This document shows positions 53,241 through 62,575 of a stretch of 64,000 nucleotides of DNA, piece by piece. The stretch comes from Cladopsammia gracilis. Its lineage: Eukaryota > Cnidaria > Anthozoa > Scleractinia > Dendrophylliidae. Within the stretch, counting starts at the first letter, position 1. Each line of letters begins with the position of its first letter. The stretch covers positions 722,001 to 786,000 of the forward strand of contig JAJGOT010000344.1 in NCBI GenBank assembly GCA_022457155.1. The letters are read 5' to 3'. The position numbers were made by a program, and so were the translations under genes. A model generated the notes under the pieces. The model did no database searches. It was not told the origin of the DNA and saw nothing but the letters and a program-made list of their open reading frames with translations.

Positions 53241-53537
53241 TCTTTCTGGACTTTCAATTATATTTTGGAAAAGATCTTTGGACTGAAGCCGAGAGCTTGA
53301 GGAACAACAAGTCCATGCCCCAGTTGTTTTAAGAAACTCTGCACAGTCTAAGTCATGAAATGGTAGTTCATAGAGAAAACTGTTATATAGAGTCATCAAA
53401 GCTGGTGCTGTTACAAACAACAAAAAGTTGCGACTAGCTATTAGCCCTACTGGGCCATCTGTCCATCCATGCATCTTCAGAAAATAACCAGATAACATGG
53501 AGGTTTCCTCCTCAGACCATTCTCCAGGACTTGACAA
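53241..53537 (-). pseudogene. upstream part of the 53055-53537 ORF, unrecognised
   Basis: Continuous with the LINE piece but of different character: MSSPGEWSEEETSMLSGYFL, PVGLIASRNFLLFV, a Cys run. It may be the LINE's own ORF region before the nuclease or another protein. Confidence 0.25.
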
Positions 53538-53683
53538 CTTTTTTTATAGCAATGTTCCGTTCCTGAAAAAGGCTTTTCCTGGAAGATCCCTTTGTGGGCA
53601 ATCGTTTGTTATGGGGCTTGCCTGGCGTGTTGCCCTCCACAACAATAGGCCTTTTGCCAGTAAGGAGGGTGGCAAAGGGGGGG

Positions 53684-53770
53684 GGGGGGGTACCGATCAC
53701 GCATCACGCCGAATTTTTAAGTGAAATCACGCATCACGGAGAAAATTTTTAACCAATCACGCGCCACGTA
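53684..53770. repeat. G-run and ATCACGCATCACG repeats
   Basis: A run of G (about 53680-53690) is followed by three copies of a (A)ATCACGC[AG][TC]CACG unit spaced about 30 bp. Looks like one end of a MITE; partner end not found. Confidence 0.5.
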
Positions 53771-54061
53771 AATAAGGAGTAATCCAACATTAAAATGGTA
53801 ACAAATCAACGCAGAGTCAACGTAGGTCTACCTATTGGATGCATTAATATTGTATTATTCAATGTTTTTAGAAAGATTTCACGTTAATTCATGAATCTTA
53901 ATTTTCATATTAGTTATTGTTTAATAGATAAATATGACTTACTGATTGGAATAATTACGTCGCTGGAAGGTTGTTCTTAGGTTATGTTATCCTCCTCTCT
54001 GTGAAAACAGGTATTCCATCAGTCCATGCAAATTAAAAGTTTAAGTGTCATCCTAGACATT
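53771..54061. other. no gene seen
   Basis: AT-rich; a pyrimidine run TCCTCCTCTCTG at about 53989-54000 could be a polypurine tract on the minus strand, but no LTR end follows. Confidence 0.25.
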
Positions 54062-54080
54062 CTAGCAGCAAATAGTTATT

Positions 54081-55061
54081 TTAGATACTGGAGTACGACT
54101 GCAGAGCTCGCATCGAAAGGCCAATAACTCGTCCAGATTGAGTCCGAATTGTTTTCGCCAAGAAATTGACATCAACATGATGAAGGTCATCTCCTTCCGC
54201 AGGCTCAAGCTCGCAATCTTCCTGTTCAGAATCCGAGTCATACTCGGATTCTTGCGATTCACTGGCTACCTCCGATTCAAACTGTATCGGCTCTCCAACC
54301 GGTGTGTCCTTTTGGTACATATTTAGAGGGAGAGTGCCAGCAGCATGCATTGTGTTGTTTTGCCTAACAGTCCGCTGACGCATGGCCCTTCCATGCTCCT
54401 TAGCCCACTCCCTCATCGTAATTTGGTCTTTCTCAGACATATGCCGCGCTGGCAGTTGTTTCATCTTCGGTATATCAGTCAGCCTGATGTTATTGTCAGG
54501 AATGGGATAGTACGAATCACGATGCGTAAAGTCATATGCAGCACATTTGGAAGTGCGCTTCAGTGACTCGTGCATGGAATTCCCGAAGTCTCTGGCATAG
54601 TCAAGAGTTGTGCATGATGGGTGCTTGAAATGGCTAACCGCATGAAGCGACTCAACTTGTATTGTTAAACAGACCTCAGGATCTATATTGAAGCTTGGGT
54701 TGATGCTGGTCACGTTTGATTGTAATTTACGCACACCTTCTTCGATAAGGCCCACAGAAGAGACAGTCTTTGATGCCACTGTACCGACCGGACCGTTAGT
54801 TATGCGGTCGGAATTCAGTGATGTTTGTACTTTAGTTACTGTAGATTTGAAATAATCATGCACGCGTTTCACCTTTTGATGACTTTCTGCAATTGTCTGC
54901 TTTTCAGTAGCTTTGTGCTTCAGGTGAACTGAGAATGCATTGTACAGCTGTCCAAGATGTTGCAGAAAGTAAACAGTACCTTTGATGGTTGTTACCAGCT
55001 TTATAGTTCCAACCTGAGAATCTGTTACGAAGATATTCACTGCGTCGCTGCAAAGACCCAT
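54081..55061 (-). pseudogene. C-terminal part of propeller-like cargo protein
   Basis: 326-residue frame, out of frame by one step with 55037-56254 and continuing its sense (SDAVNIFVTDSQVGTIKLVT, a last propeller-like strand). It goes on with a helical region (KQTIAESHQKVKRVHDYFKS), SFNIDPEVCLTIQVESLHAV, and a block with FTHRDSYYPIPDN and MREWAKEHGRAMRQ, then a Ser/Asp/Glu-rich stretch (SDSEQEDCELEPAEGDD) and a basic end. No nuclease, integrase or reverse-transcriptase motif was found. Whether the join to the upstream frame is a mutation or a programmed shift cannot be decided here. Confidence 0.55.
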
Positions 55062-56517
55062 GGGCTGACCAAAGGCTGCAAATCGTGCTGTGCCATTTTT
55101 GTTACTCCGCTCTCCACTACCAGCAACAACCTCAGTGACACCAGTGACACCTGTCTGTCCACTTGATCAGTAAATGCAATACTGCCATCTGCAATTGGGG
55201 CAACTGAGTTAATGCCACTTCCTTCTGTTCGATTGCAAACAAATGCTCTCTCATTCATTACATTGGTGGACATGTTGAATTTCGAGATACCTTTCTTATG
55301 TGAAAAGACAAGATATCCATCTCGTGATAGGCAGATACTCTTTACACTGTCACAATTCGTGGGGTAGTCACAGAGTTTCCTTACTGAGCCACAAAGAAAG
55401 TGCCCGTTTGATTGGACCTCAACTACGTATATTGCTTTTGATGTATCACTGGAACACGCTAGCATTTTATCGCTCATAATGCATACTGCAGTTGACTTGA
55501 TGTCAATTTGGATTACGTCGGAATCTTTGCCTTGCTCTAGGAAATTTCTGCGCTCTTCCTTCAAACATTCTTTCAGCTGTTCCTTTAGTTGCTTTACAGT
55601 TCCTTCACAGGGCTGCCAACGCTTCTCTAATTCTGCTTCTACGGACGCTTTTGTTGTTAACTTTGAAACGTTCAGCTTTATCTTCCCTTCCATGTCCAGA
55701 ACTCGCAGGATGCCACTTTCGTGGAATTCTGGAATTCCTGACTTGATAACCTTTAGTCTGACAGGATTGTGTAGATCAGCTTCGACAAGGCGTGATTTCT
55801 TTTCCAGTGGATCGAAATCTAAGAACAAAAGCTTGCCATGTTGGCCACACGAAATAGACACAGGATGGGGAAACATGCCCTTTTTGTTAGTTTCGGAGAA
55901 GCGGTGCTTCTCAGGTACCAGTTGATGGACAACACAGCCATCGATAGCTCTTAATGTATCCAGAACCTCTATGCTGCATAAGCGAATGATGGGATCCACA
56001 GCCATCCTGTCCTTGTTTTGCACATCTTCAGCTCTTAAGCATTTCCTAAGCTTTGATCTTATGTCGGCATTGTTATTGTCTCGTAGAGTCTGAATGACGG
56101 ATAAGCCGGCACGTTCTCCGTCCAATAAAATGAACCAGTTGCAAAAACTGCACTTAAGACTTTTCCCAACATGAACACCATCAGGAAAAAAGGAAAGGTA
56201 CGCTAATGCTGGATCGATCGTATTATCATCTTGCATAGCCCTCGTCATCTCCATGGCTTTTTTGTTTCCCTCCTCGCAATCTGTGGAAAGAATGAGTACA
56301 ACACAGCGTACACACTGTTTTCACTCAAACACTTGTTGCATGCTCGCAGACAGGGGTTATGGCTCGGTTGTTTGTTTTCTTTACAATCCACACAGACGAC
56401 ACCCTCGGATAAACAACCTTCACAACGAGAACTGCAATACGATCCTTCTGCTTGGACTGTTAATACATGAACTACGATCGCCGATGCTGACTGAACTGAA
56501 ATACGGTCTGTATTTTA
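55037..56517 (-). pseudogene. NHL/propeller-like protein with Cys-rich start, inside an LTR
   Basis: 56330-56440 codes a Cys-rich zinc-type module (CSSRCEGC, CVDC, CLRACNKC); a frameshift near 56310 leads to CEEGNKKAMEMTRAMQDD. Then GVHVGKSLKCSFCNWFILLD, a helical part and, from about residue 140, propeller-like repeats (GKLLFLDFDPLEKKSRLVEA, KSICLSRDGYLVFSHKKGIS, DGSIAFTDQVDRQVSLV) separated by a coiled coil (KQLKEQLKECLKEERRNFLE). B-box/coil/NHL order recalls TRIM-NHL proteins. No ATG precedes the Cys module. The frame begins about 60 nt from a primer-binding site and LTR at 56564-56730. Confidence 0.6.
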
Positions 56518-56559
56518 TCCAAAAATTCACCGGATCAGTGGCCGAAGTTCTGTTTCATA

Positions 56560-56576
56560 CTTTACTCCTGACACCA
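56560..56576 (-). other. primer-binding site next to LTR 3
   Basis: TGGTGTCAGGAGTAAAG directly abuts the LTR end on the minus strand and is nearly the same as the site of element 1 (TGGTGTCAGAAGTAAAG). A solo LTR would lack it, so internal element sequence is present to its left. Confidence 0.65.
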
Positions 56577-56730
56577 TGTAATATTCTTGTTCTAAGAGCA
56601 CGATGGATTCAGATGAACACCATTCTAGTCAAACAACATTCAAGTTTTATTCCAACATGGCCCCCGAGACCCTGGTACAAATGCGCATGTCTGAACTATA
56701 TACTAATACGAAATACCGCTGATCATTACA
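56577..56730 (-). repeat. LTR 3 (5' LTR of a third element)
   Basis: 154 bp with TGTAAT...ATTACA ends. Flanked on the inside by a primer-binding site. A second copy is not present in the window, so the element is truncated or the other LTR is lost. The sequence to the right starts AATGT, a candidate half of a target duplication. Confidence 0.6.
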
Positions 56731-56848
56731 AATGTGACAGGCTGGTGAAATAGAACGTTGTTAACTGCGATATCATCATCTTACCTCTATGTCCTGATCC
56801 AGTATAATGATATGGTTAGCGATGCTCCAGAGAAAGAACCAACAACAG

Positions 56849-57172
56849 CTAAAATGTCCGATGCTGTAAGTTGAGTGCACTTTGTGTAACGTAGCCTTTG
56901 CCGTCCCTGGCAATGAAAACATCAGAAGATCTGTAGCAGGTTTCAGGTAGCCCCATGCTCAGGTGATCCTGTGATTCGTTGGCTGCCTGTCTGTTTTGAC
57001 TACTCACCAAAGAGAGACTAAGATGCTTTGGACTGACATCATTGCCGAATTTAGCAAATTTAGTTCTTAGCGCAAAGAATTTCATGATAGAACTTTGAAC
57101 AGGTTTGAATTTCTTTATTTCATTGCCTGCCTGTTTCATCTCTGCTAAACTCGTTTTGTAGTTGTTGAACAA
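56849..57172 (-). pseudogene. unrecognised ORF cut by element 2
   Basis: 107 residues: a helical Lys-rich start (YKTSLAEMKQAGNEIKKF), IMKFFALRTKFAKFG and a Ser/Asn-rich end. No family recognised. Its upstream end lies just left of LTR retrotransposon 2, so it may have been longer before insertion. Confidence 0.3.
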
Positions 57173-57237
57173 GAAGTAAGCAAACAGAATTTCTTATTCT
57201 CTTTAAAGTACACTGTTTGCTTATAATTATCAATTAG

Positions 57238-57242
57238 ATGAC
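57238..57242 (+). repeat. target site duplication ATGAC (left)
   Basis: ATGAC precedes the left LTR and recurs at 61587-61591 after the right LTR. Confidence 0.85.
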
Positions 57243-57355
57243 TGTAATATTTAAGTCGTGAAACTACAGCATGAAACGAACCATGTGCTAGTCCTCCATT
57301 TTTAATGTACTGCGCAAGTGCAAAATACAAGGAGCCTGGAACCTAATATATTACA
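57243..57355 (-). repeat. 3' LTR of element 2
   Basis: 113 bp, TGTAAT...ATTACA ends, identical to 61474-61586. Confidence 0.92.
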
Positions 57356-57364
57356 CTCCTCCCG
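57356..57364 (-). promoter_or_regulatory. polypurine tract of element 2
   Basis: CGGGAGGAG on the minus strand ends at the first base of the 3' LTR. Confidence 0.7.
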
Positions 57365-57676
57365 AATAAATGGGTTTGTTAGCATAACAACAGCAACAAT
57401 CACATGCATGTCTAACAGATAAACAATGTTCAGCGTTCATCATCTACTTAAGAATGTTCACATTTCACATATGAGTCTGCGTGGTGGTCTCCTTTCCCGA
57501 CTCGGGTACCTCAATGCTGGGTACGGGGACAATGGCTCCCCTGAGGGGCTTGCTCCCTCCAAAACATCTCCCAATGATGATTCTGGTGTCACCTCAGTTG
57601 TGTCCTGTTCCTCCACGTCACCGGCATCCGGAACTCCTCCTGCCTCGGATGTACTAACCAGTGGTTCAGAGGGACT

Positions 57677-58801
57677 CTACGCTCCACTTTTCACCTCGGT
57701 TTGGGAACTTGGCAAGTTTCGTGCGTAATTACTATCTTCCTCGACCTCCCAAGAGCTTGAAGACTGGTTCCAGCGAGCACTCTTCAAATGGTCCACATGA
57801 ACAAAACGTATTTGATCCTCACAGCGAACTAGGCAAGTGCGCGGTCCTTTCACCTGAGTGATCCTTCCAGGGATCCACCTTTCAACGCCACGCCGCCAAT
57901 TACGAACCAAGACCACTTCATTCAACTTGAACTCTCGGAGTTTCACTCGTCCTTTATCGTGATGCTCTTTCTGCGTCATCTGTTGCTCCTCCACGGCTCT
58001 GTTAAGGTTGGGTTTCAGTAATGTGAAACAGTTCCTAATCTGTCGTCCCAAAAACAGCTCAGCGGGAGATTGTCCAGTGATAGTGTGAGGTGTGCTACGA
58101 TTCAGAATAAGGAAGTTGGCCAGCCTATGCTCCAGACTGAGGGAATTTGCTTTGCCATCCAGCACTTGTTTGGTCAAAACCGTTTTGGCAGTTTGTACAG
58201 AACGTTCAGCAGCTCCGTTAGATGCAGGATGGTACGGTGGAACCCGGGTAAACTTGACTCCATTTTGCTTCAAGAATTGAGAAAACTCTTCCGATGCTAG
58301 CTGCGGCCCGTTGTCCGAAACCAACTCTTCTGGTATTCCGTAGCGTGCAAGCAACGAGCGCAAAACCTCAATGGTTTTCAAGCTGGTCATGGAACCCATG
58401 GGAATCACCTCCAACCACTTGGAATAGGCATCAACAACAATCAAGAAGTTCAACCTGCCCTTCTCAAAGAAATCAATGTGGATACGCTCCCATGGCTTAG
58501 CAGGCCATTTCCAAGGGTATAATGGTGCCCTTGGAGGGGACTTGCCCAAGGCAGCACAAACATGACATTGCTGAACCCTCTCAACAATAGCAGCATCCAA
58601 TCCCGGCCACCAAAAATAACCCCTCGCCAGCGACTTCATCTGGCCAATTCCGTGATGCTCTTGGTGCAAGTCATCCAATAGACGAACACGATACTTCTCA
58701 GGGATAATCACACATAAACCCCACAACACACAGCCTCGGTCAACAGAAAGTTCTTGCTTTCGTGAAAAGTAAGGCTGCAACACTGGATCATCGAGCGCCA
58801 T
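57677..58801 (-). CDS. integrase region of Pol, element 2
   Basis: 374 residues. About 50-100: zinc site H-H-x3-G...C-H-V-C. Then the catalytic core: HIDFFEKG (first Asp), LVSDNGPQLAS (second Asp), YHPASNGAAERSVQTAK (Glu). The C-terminal region (LNEVVLVRNWRRGVERWIPG) is the DNA-binding SH3-like end common in Ty3 integrases. It is in the same frame as the protease/RT part but separated from it by the middle frame; the change near 58800 corresponds to one base. Confidence 0.85.
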   Translation of the reverse strand: MALDDPVLQPYFSRKQELSVDRGCVLWGLCVIIPEKYRVRLLDDLHQEHHGIGQMKSLARGYFWWPGLDAAIVERVQQCHVCAALGKSPPRAPLYPWKWPAKPWERIHIDFFEKGRLNFLIVVDAYSKWLEVIPMGSMTSLKTIEVLRSLLARYGIPEELVSDNGPQLASEEFSQFLKQNGVKFTRVPPYHPASNGAAERSVQTAKTVLTKQVLDGKANSLSLEHRLANFLILNRSTPHTITGQSPAELFLGRQIRNCFTLLKPNLNRAVEEQQMTQKEHHDKGRVKLREFKLNEVVLVRNWRRGVERWIPGRITQVKGPRTCLVRCEDQIRFVHVDHLKSARWNQSSSSWEVEEDSNYARNLPSSQTEVKSGA

Positions 58802-59493
58802 CCATGCAAAGTGAAGTCATACACATGAGCTAAAACCGGGTCTTTTCTAGTTGCAGCCGCAATGTCTTGGGCTGTAACTGGAAGTTCTTCCAAGTAACTG
58901 ATCAAATACACCTCTTCCTCTTCCTCTTGCTCTTCTAAAGAAGCCTGTACCAGTCTTGACAAGGCATCTGCATTTGCATGTTCAGCAGACTTCCGATACT
59001 CAATTTCATACTGAAAAGCTGCTAAAATCAAAGACCACCTTTGCATTCTCGCCGCGGCTAGAGGAGGTACACCGGTCTTTGGCCCAAGAATCGTGACCAG
59101 CGGCTGATGATCTGTAAGCAATGTAAACCTCCGACCATACAGATACGAATGGAACTTTTTCACTCCAAACACGATATATAAGGCTTCTTTCTCTATTTGG
59201 GAATAATTACACTCACTAGCTGCGAGAGTTCGAGATGCAAAAGCAATAGGCTTTTCCTCACCGTTCTCCATAACATGGGAGATAACCGCTCCTACCCCAT
59301 AGGGTGATGCATCGCAGGCCAGCCGAAGTGATTTCTTCAGATCATAATGGACCAGCAAGGGAGAATCTTGTAACTGCTTCTTACTCTTAACAAACGCTCT
59401 CACACTCCTCCGTCCACTTCCAAGGTCTGTCCTTTTGCAAAAGGTCATGAAGAGGATGCAGTGTAGTCGCCAGATTGGGTAGAAACTTTCCAT
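58708..59493 (-). CDS. RNase H region of Pol, element 2
   Basis: Core from about 59400: RAFVKSKKQLQDSPLLVHYD, CDASPYGVGAVISH (RNase H first Asp), YSQIEKEAL (Glu) and LLTDHQPL (Asp), then the linker to integrase (ADALSRL). It overlaps the RT frame by about 100 nt; the sense passes over at a GAGAG run near 59398, where loss of two bases explains the shift. Confidence 0.85.
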   Translation of the reverse strand: MESFYPIWRLHCILFMTFCKRTDLGSGRRSVRAFVKSKKQLQDSPLLVHYDLKKSLRLACDASPYGVGAVISHVMENGEEKPIAFASRTLAASECNYSQIEKEALYIVFGVKKFHSYLYGRRFTLLTDHQPLVTILGPKTGVPPLAAARMQRWSLILAAFQYEIEYRKSAEHANADALSRLVQASLEEQEEEEEVYLISYLEELPVTAQDIAAATRKDPVLAHVYDFTLHGWRSMIQCCSLTFHESKNFLLTEAVCCGVYV

Positions 59494-60622
59494 AATAGTT
59501 AAGAAGTCCCAGATACGACTTCAACTCTGTGACGTTGGTCGGACTCTTGGCTTGCATGATTGCATCCATCTTCTGAGGGAGGGGACGAATGCCATGCTTG
59601 TCAATCCAGTGGCCAAGAAACTCGAGGCCCGACTGGAAGAAAATGCACTTCGCTGGATTCAACTTGATGCCATGTTCTTGTAAGCGCCTGAAAACCTCCT
59701 CCAGGATTGCCAAATGCTCCTCAGGGGAACCCCCTGAAATCAGTATGTCATCCAAACGGCAAACCGTGAACTTAAACCCCTGCAGAAGCTGATCCATAAT
59801 CCTTTGAAAAATAGCTGGTGCACTGGAGACTCCAAAAGGCAGTCGTTTGTAACGGTACAAACCCTTGTGTGTGTTAATTGTTAGGTACTTCTGCGAGTCT
59901 TCATCCAGCTCTACCTGCTGATAGGCGTGAGATAGATCAATCTTGCTGAATACTTGTCCCCCAGCTAACGTCGCAAACAAATCTTCTGTATTAGGCAAAG
60001 GGTACTGGTCGACATCGGCGCATTGGTTCACTGTCATCTTGTAGTCGACACACACTCTCAGTGAACCATCTTTCTTGGGGACCAACACCACTGGCGCAGC
60101 CCAGTCACTTTGACTCACTTTGTAGATAATCCCTTCATCCTCCAGTCTCTGAAGCTCCTGCTCCACCTTTTCTCTAAGAGCATATGGGACGGGTCTTGCT
60201 TTCAGGAATAGGGGCTGTGCACCTTCACGGACCTGAATGGAGGCTTTGTACGGTTTGATGTGTCCATACCCCTTCTCAAACAGGGCTTCATACTTAGCTA
60301 CGATATCATCCACAGCAGGCACATGAGACACCTTGAAGATGGTGGACCAATCCAGGTTCAATTTCTCCAGCCTGTTCCGCCCAAGCAACACAGGCTTTTT
60401 CCCTTGAGCGACCACCAGGGGTAGTTGCATTTCCTGGGTCTGATACTTCACAGCGACTCGAATTTCCCCCAACAAGGGTAATGACTCACCAGAATAGGTT
60501 TTCAAGTGAAACTGCGTTGGCTGCAATTTCAGAATCTTAAACCACTTCTTATACTCCACCTCAGAGACAATGGACACCGCTGATCCCGTGTCAACTTCCA
60601 TGCTGACTGGATTACCCTCCAA
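59387..60622 (-). CDS. protease and reverse transcriptase of Pol, element 2
   Basis: Begins right after the gag stop, in the same frame. EVDTGSAVSIV is the aspartic protease site. Reverse transcriptase: QYP...LPNTEDLFATL, FSKIDLSHAYQQV (first catalytic Asp), LPFGVSSAPAIFQRIMDQLL, and RLDDILISG, the catalytic pair in an unusual R-L-D-D context. Runs to the thumb (GLLNYYGKFLPNL). The frame is lost in the RNase H connection. Confidence 0.88.
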   Translation of the reverse strand: MEGNPVSMEVDTGSAVSIVSEVEYKKWFKILKLQPTQFHLKTYSGESLPLLGEIRVAVKYQTQEMQLPLVVAQGKKPVLLGRNRLEKLNLDWSTIFKVSHVPAVDDIVAKYEALFEKGYGHIKPYKASIQVREGAQPLFLKARPVPYALREKVEQELQRLEDEGIIYKVSQSDWAAPVVLVPKKDGSLRVCVDYKMTVNQCADVDQYPLPNTEDLFATLAGGQVFSKIDLSHAYQQVELDEDSQKYLTINTHKGLYRYKRLPFGVSSAPAIFQRIMDQLLQGFKFTVCRLDDILISGGSPEEHLAILEEVFRRLQEHGIKLNPAKCIFFQSGLEFLGHWIDKHGIRPLPQKMDAIMQAKSPTNVTELKSYLGLLNYYGKFLPNLATTLHPLHDLLQKDRPWKWTEECESVC

Positions 60623-61459
60623 CTACAACTGAACTTGAAACCCTGATCCACCTTGTCCTTTAGACTTGAGAGTGTACAATCCCAGTCCGGACTGCTCTTC
60701 AGTAGTACCCATGGGTGAATCAACCTCCAAATAATGCGTGGGTTGTATCTTCCCTTTCTTATCGCACATCTTAGCAAGGTGACCCCTATTGTGACACTTG
60801 TAACATTGTACCGACCTGGCCCAGCACCCTGATGGAGAATGCTTTGCACCACAACGAAAACAACTCATGGCTTCCCCAGTCGAATGCCTAGAACTGGCAT
60901 ACCTGCCGACCTTATTGACGGAGTCGTCCACTGGCACACTGGTGTCTCGAAAATCTTCTTTGTTGGCTAACTCCATGGATTGTGCTGTTTCAAACGCTTT
61001 CTTAAAAGTCAGATCTCTCTCTGCCAACAGCTTCTTCTGAATTTGCACGCTTTTCAATCCACAAACAAGACGGTCCCGTAACGCTTCTTCCAAAAAAGTT
61101 CCAAATTCACACTTCAACGCCAGTCGCTTCAACTCAACCACAAACTGTGCGACTGTTTCACTCTCATGCTGGTTCCGACGATGAAATTTGAAACGTTCTG
61201 CGATCAATATAGGTTTAGGCGAGTAATGTGAAGCCAAAAGCTCTTTCAACTCATCAAAAGACTTCTCTTTCGGAACTTCAGGGGCTAACAAATTCCTCAG
61301 TACGCCATATGCATCTGCTCCAATTAGCGCTAGAAACGTAGCAACTTCGTGATCCGCTTCGACGTAATTCGCCGCAAAATACAACTCCACTCGTTCTATA
61401 TAACTGGCAATATCTTCTTTCCCGTCGATATATTCTCCTACTTGCCCCACGAGCGCCAT
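60623..61459 (-). CDS. Gag of element 2
   Basis: ATG at 61459 (MALVGQVGEYIDG), 15 nt after the LTR and inside or touching the primer-binding site. Capsid-like helices with HYSPKPILIAERFKFHRRNQ, RLALKCEFG and LRDRLVCGLK, as in the Gag of element 1 (LRDRIVCGVR). C-terminal CFRCGAKH and CYKCHNRGHLAKMC (CX2CX4HX4C knuckle). Ends in a TAG at 60623-60625, after which pol continues in the same frame. Confidence 0.88.
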   Translation of the reverse strand: MALVGQVGEYIDGKEDIASYIERVELYFAANYVEADHEVATFLALIGADAYGVLRNLLAPEVPKEKSFDELKELLASHYSPKPILIAERFKFHRRNQHESETVAQFVVELKRLALKCEFGTFLEEALRDRLVCGLKSVQIQKKLLAERDLTFKKAFETAQSMELANKEDFRDTSVPVDDSVNKVGRYASSRHSTGEAMSCFRCGAKHSPSGCWARSVQCYKCHNRGHLAKMCDKKGKIQPTHYLEVDSPMGTTEEQSGLGLYTLKSKGQGGSGFQVQL

Positions 61460-61473
61460 CCTCGTCGCCAAAA
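61457..61473 (-). other. primer-binding site, element 2
   Basis: After the LTR the minus strand reads TTTTGGCGACGAGGATGG; the likely site starts at TGGCGACGAGG. The tRNA is not determined. It differs from the site of element 1 and LTR 3. Confidence 0.55.
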
Positions 61474-61586
61474 TGTAATATTTAAGTCGTGAAACTACAG
61501 CATGAAACGAACCATGTGCTAGTCCTCCATTTTTAATGTACTGCGCAAGTGCAAAATACAAGGAGCCTGGAACCTAATATATTACA
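61474..61586 (-). repeat. 5' LTR of element 2
   Basis: 113 bp, identical to 57243-57355. Confidence 0.92.
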
Positions 61587-61591
61587 ATGAC
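61587..61591 (+). repeat. target site duplication ATGAC (right)
   Basis: Matches 57238-57242. Confidence 0.85.
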
Positions 61592-62371
61592 AAAGGAGTT
61601 GACCGTGGCTTTCAAATGTTCAGTTCCGACAGGTAAACCGTTATTTTATTTTCTACACATTTGATCTCTTGCCACAGATGTAATGTAATTGCCAATCAAA
61701 TTAGCACATAGTATTTTAGGAAATATGCGAGACAAAAAGACATACCTGCGCAAGCAACTGGTATCTTTCATCTGGTGTAAGGCCACTCAGGCATCTGAGA
61801 TGGATTTGTTTGACTGCCGGTGTCGACAACACTTGATAAGAATGGTCTCTGTCCTTTCAATTGTCCCTCATTGTATTTTGCATCGATTTCTTTTAGTTCT
61901 CTCCAGGATTGCAATGGTAGAAGAGCCATCACTCACGAGGACTACCTAAAATGCACGATTGTGTGATGGTATCACTGACTGACTGTCCCTTTTACATTTC
62001 GGAAACCATGAACTATTTGTGATGTCAATCAACGTTGTCATCAACTTGAATATAATAAAGCAAAAAGATAAAAATAAACTATGAAATATGTAAACACACT
62101 ATTGCGCACAATTCCCAACACCCAACCCTGTTTGTTTTCAAAGAAAAGAAATACTAGAATTGTGCGGTACTAAATGATTTCAACTTCCTACAAATTATTC
62201 ACAATCAATGCTCTTATCGGGGATAATTAGTGTTCTTTGAAATCCTAAATTTGCCTTTGAAGGTTTATCTAGTCGGTTTCAAACGCAATGTTCTTGATTC
62301 TGAAGTTTGCGGCCACCGCGGTATCTCTCAGTGGCCTGAATGCTGGGACTTCTGGATTACGTTTACTGAGT
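61592..62371. other. no supported gene
   Basis: No frame or repeat that I can support between element 2 and the BEL/Pao fragment. Confidence 0.3.
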
Positions 62372-62575
62372 TCATCTCTCCGCCATTTCTCTGTCACAGG
62401 ATAGCTCTAAAGGATAGAGCTGCTGGATCGCTCTTTGTAAAGTTGTCTTCTCGGCTCGCAGCTTGGCCAACATTACGATCCCGTCATTTCCTGCAATTAG
62501 ATCCTCTACAATCCCGAGTTTCCATTTGTTTCGGTTTCAGTCCATCTTTCACAATAACCATCTGCCTTGGTCAAA
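62372..62575 (-). pseudogene. BEL/Pao integrase C-terminal (DUF5641-like) fragment
   Basis: Minus strand: VIVKDGLKP in one frame, then, after a frameshift, KWKLGIVEDLIAGNDGIV, KLRAEKTTLQRAIQQLYPLE and a stop at 62372. V-x-[VI]-x-[DE]-D/G...KW-x-L-G-x-[VI]...D-G-x-x-R...L-x-R-x-[IV]-Q-x-L-Y-P-L-E is the conserved end of Pao-type polyproteins (DUF5641). Nothing else of the element is present. Confidence 0.6.

Larger units (their letters stand above)
57243..61586 (-). mobile_element. complete Ty3-type LTR retrotransposon 2
   Basis: 4.3-kb element on the minus strand: 5' LTR 61474-61586, primer-binding site, gag 60623-61459, pol in three frames (59387-60622, 58708-59493, 57677-58801), polypurine tract, 3' LTR 57243-57355. 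The two 113-bp LTRs are identical by eye, so it inserted very recently. Two frame breaks in pol and one in-frame stop between gag and pol are the only lesions. Protein motifs place it among the short-LTR Ty3 elements of animals. Confidence 0.9.

Noticed and set aside
53985..54002. Polypurine tract and 3' LTR for the cargo-bearing element
   Set aside because: A pyrimidine run is present, but the sequence beyond it does not match LTR 3.
57145..57330. ORF across the left LTR of element 2
   Set aside because: It is LTR sequence read through; the same residues recur at the start of the 60623-61561 frame, before the true gag ATG.
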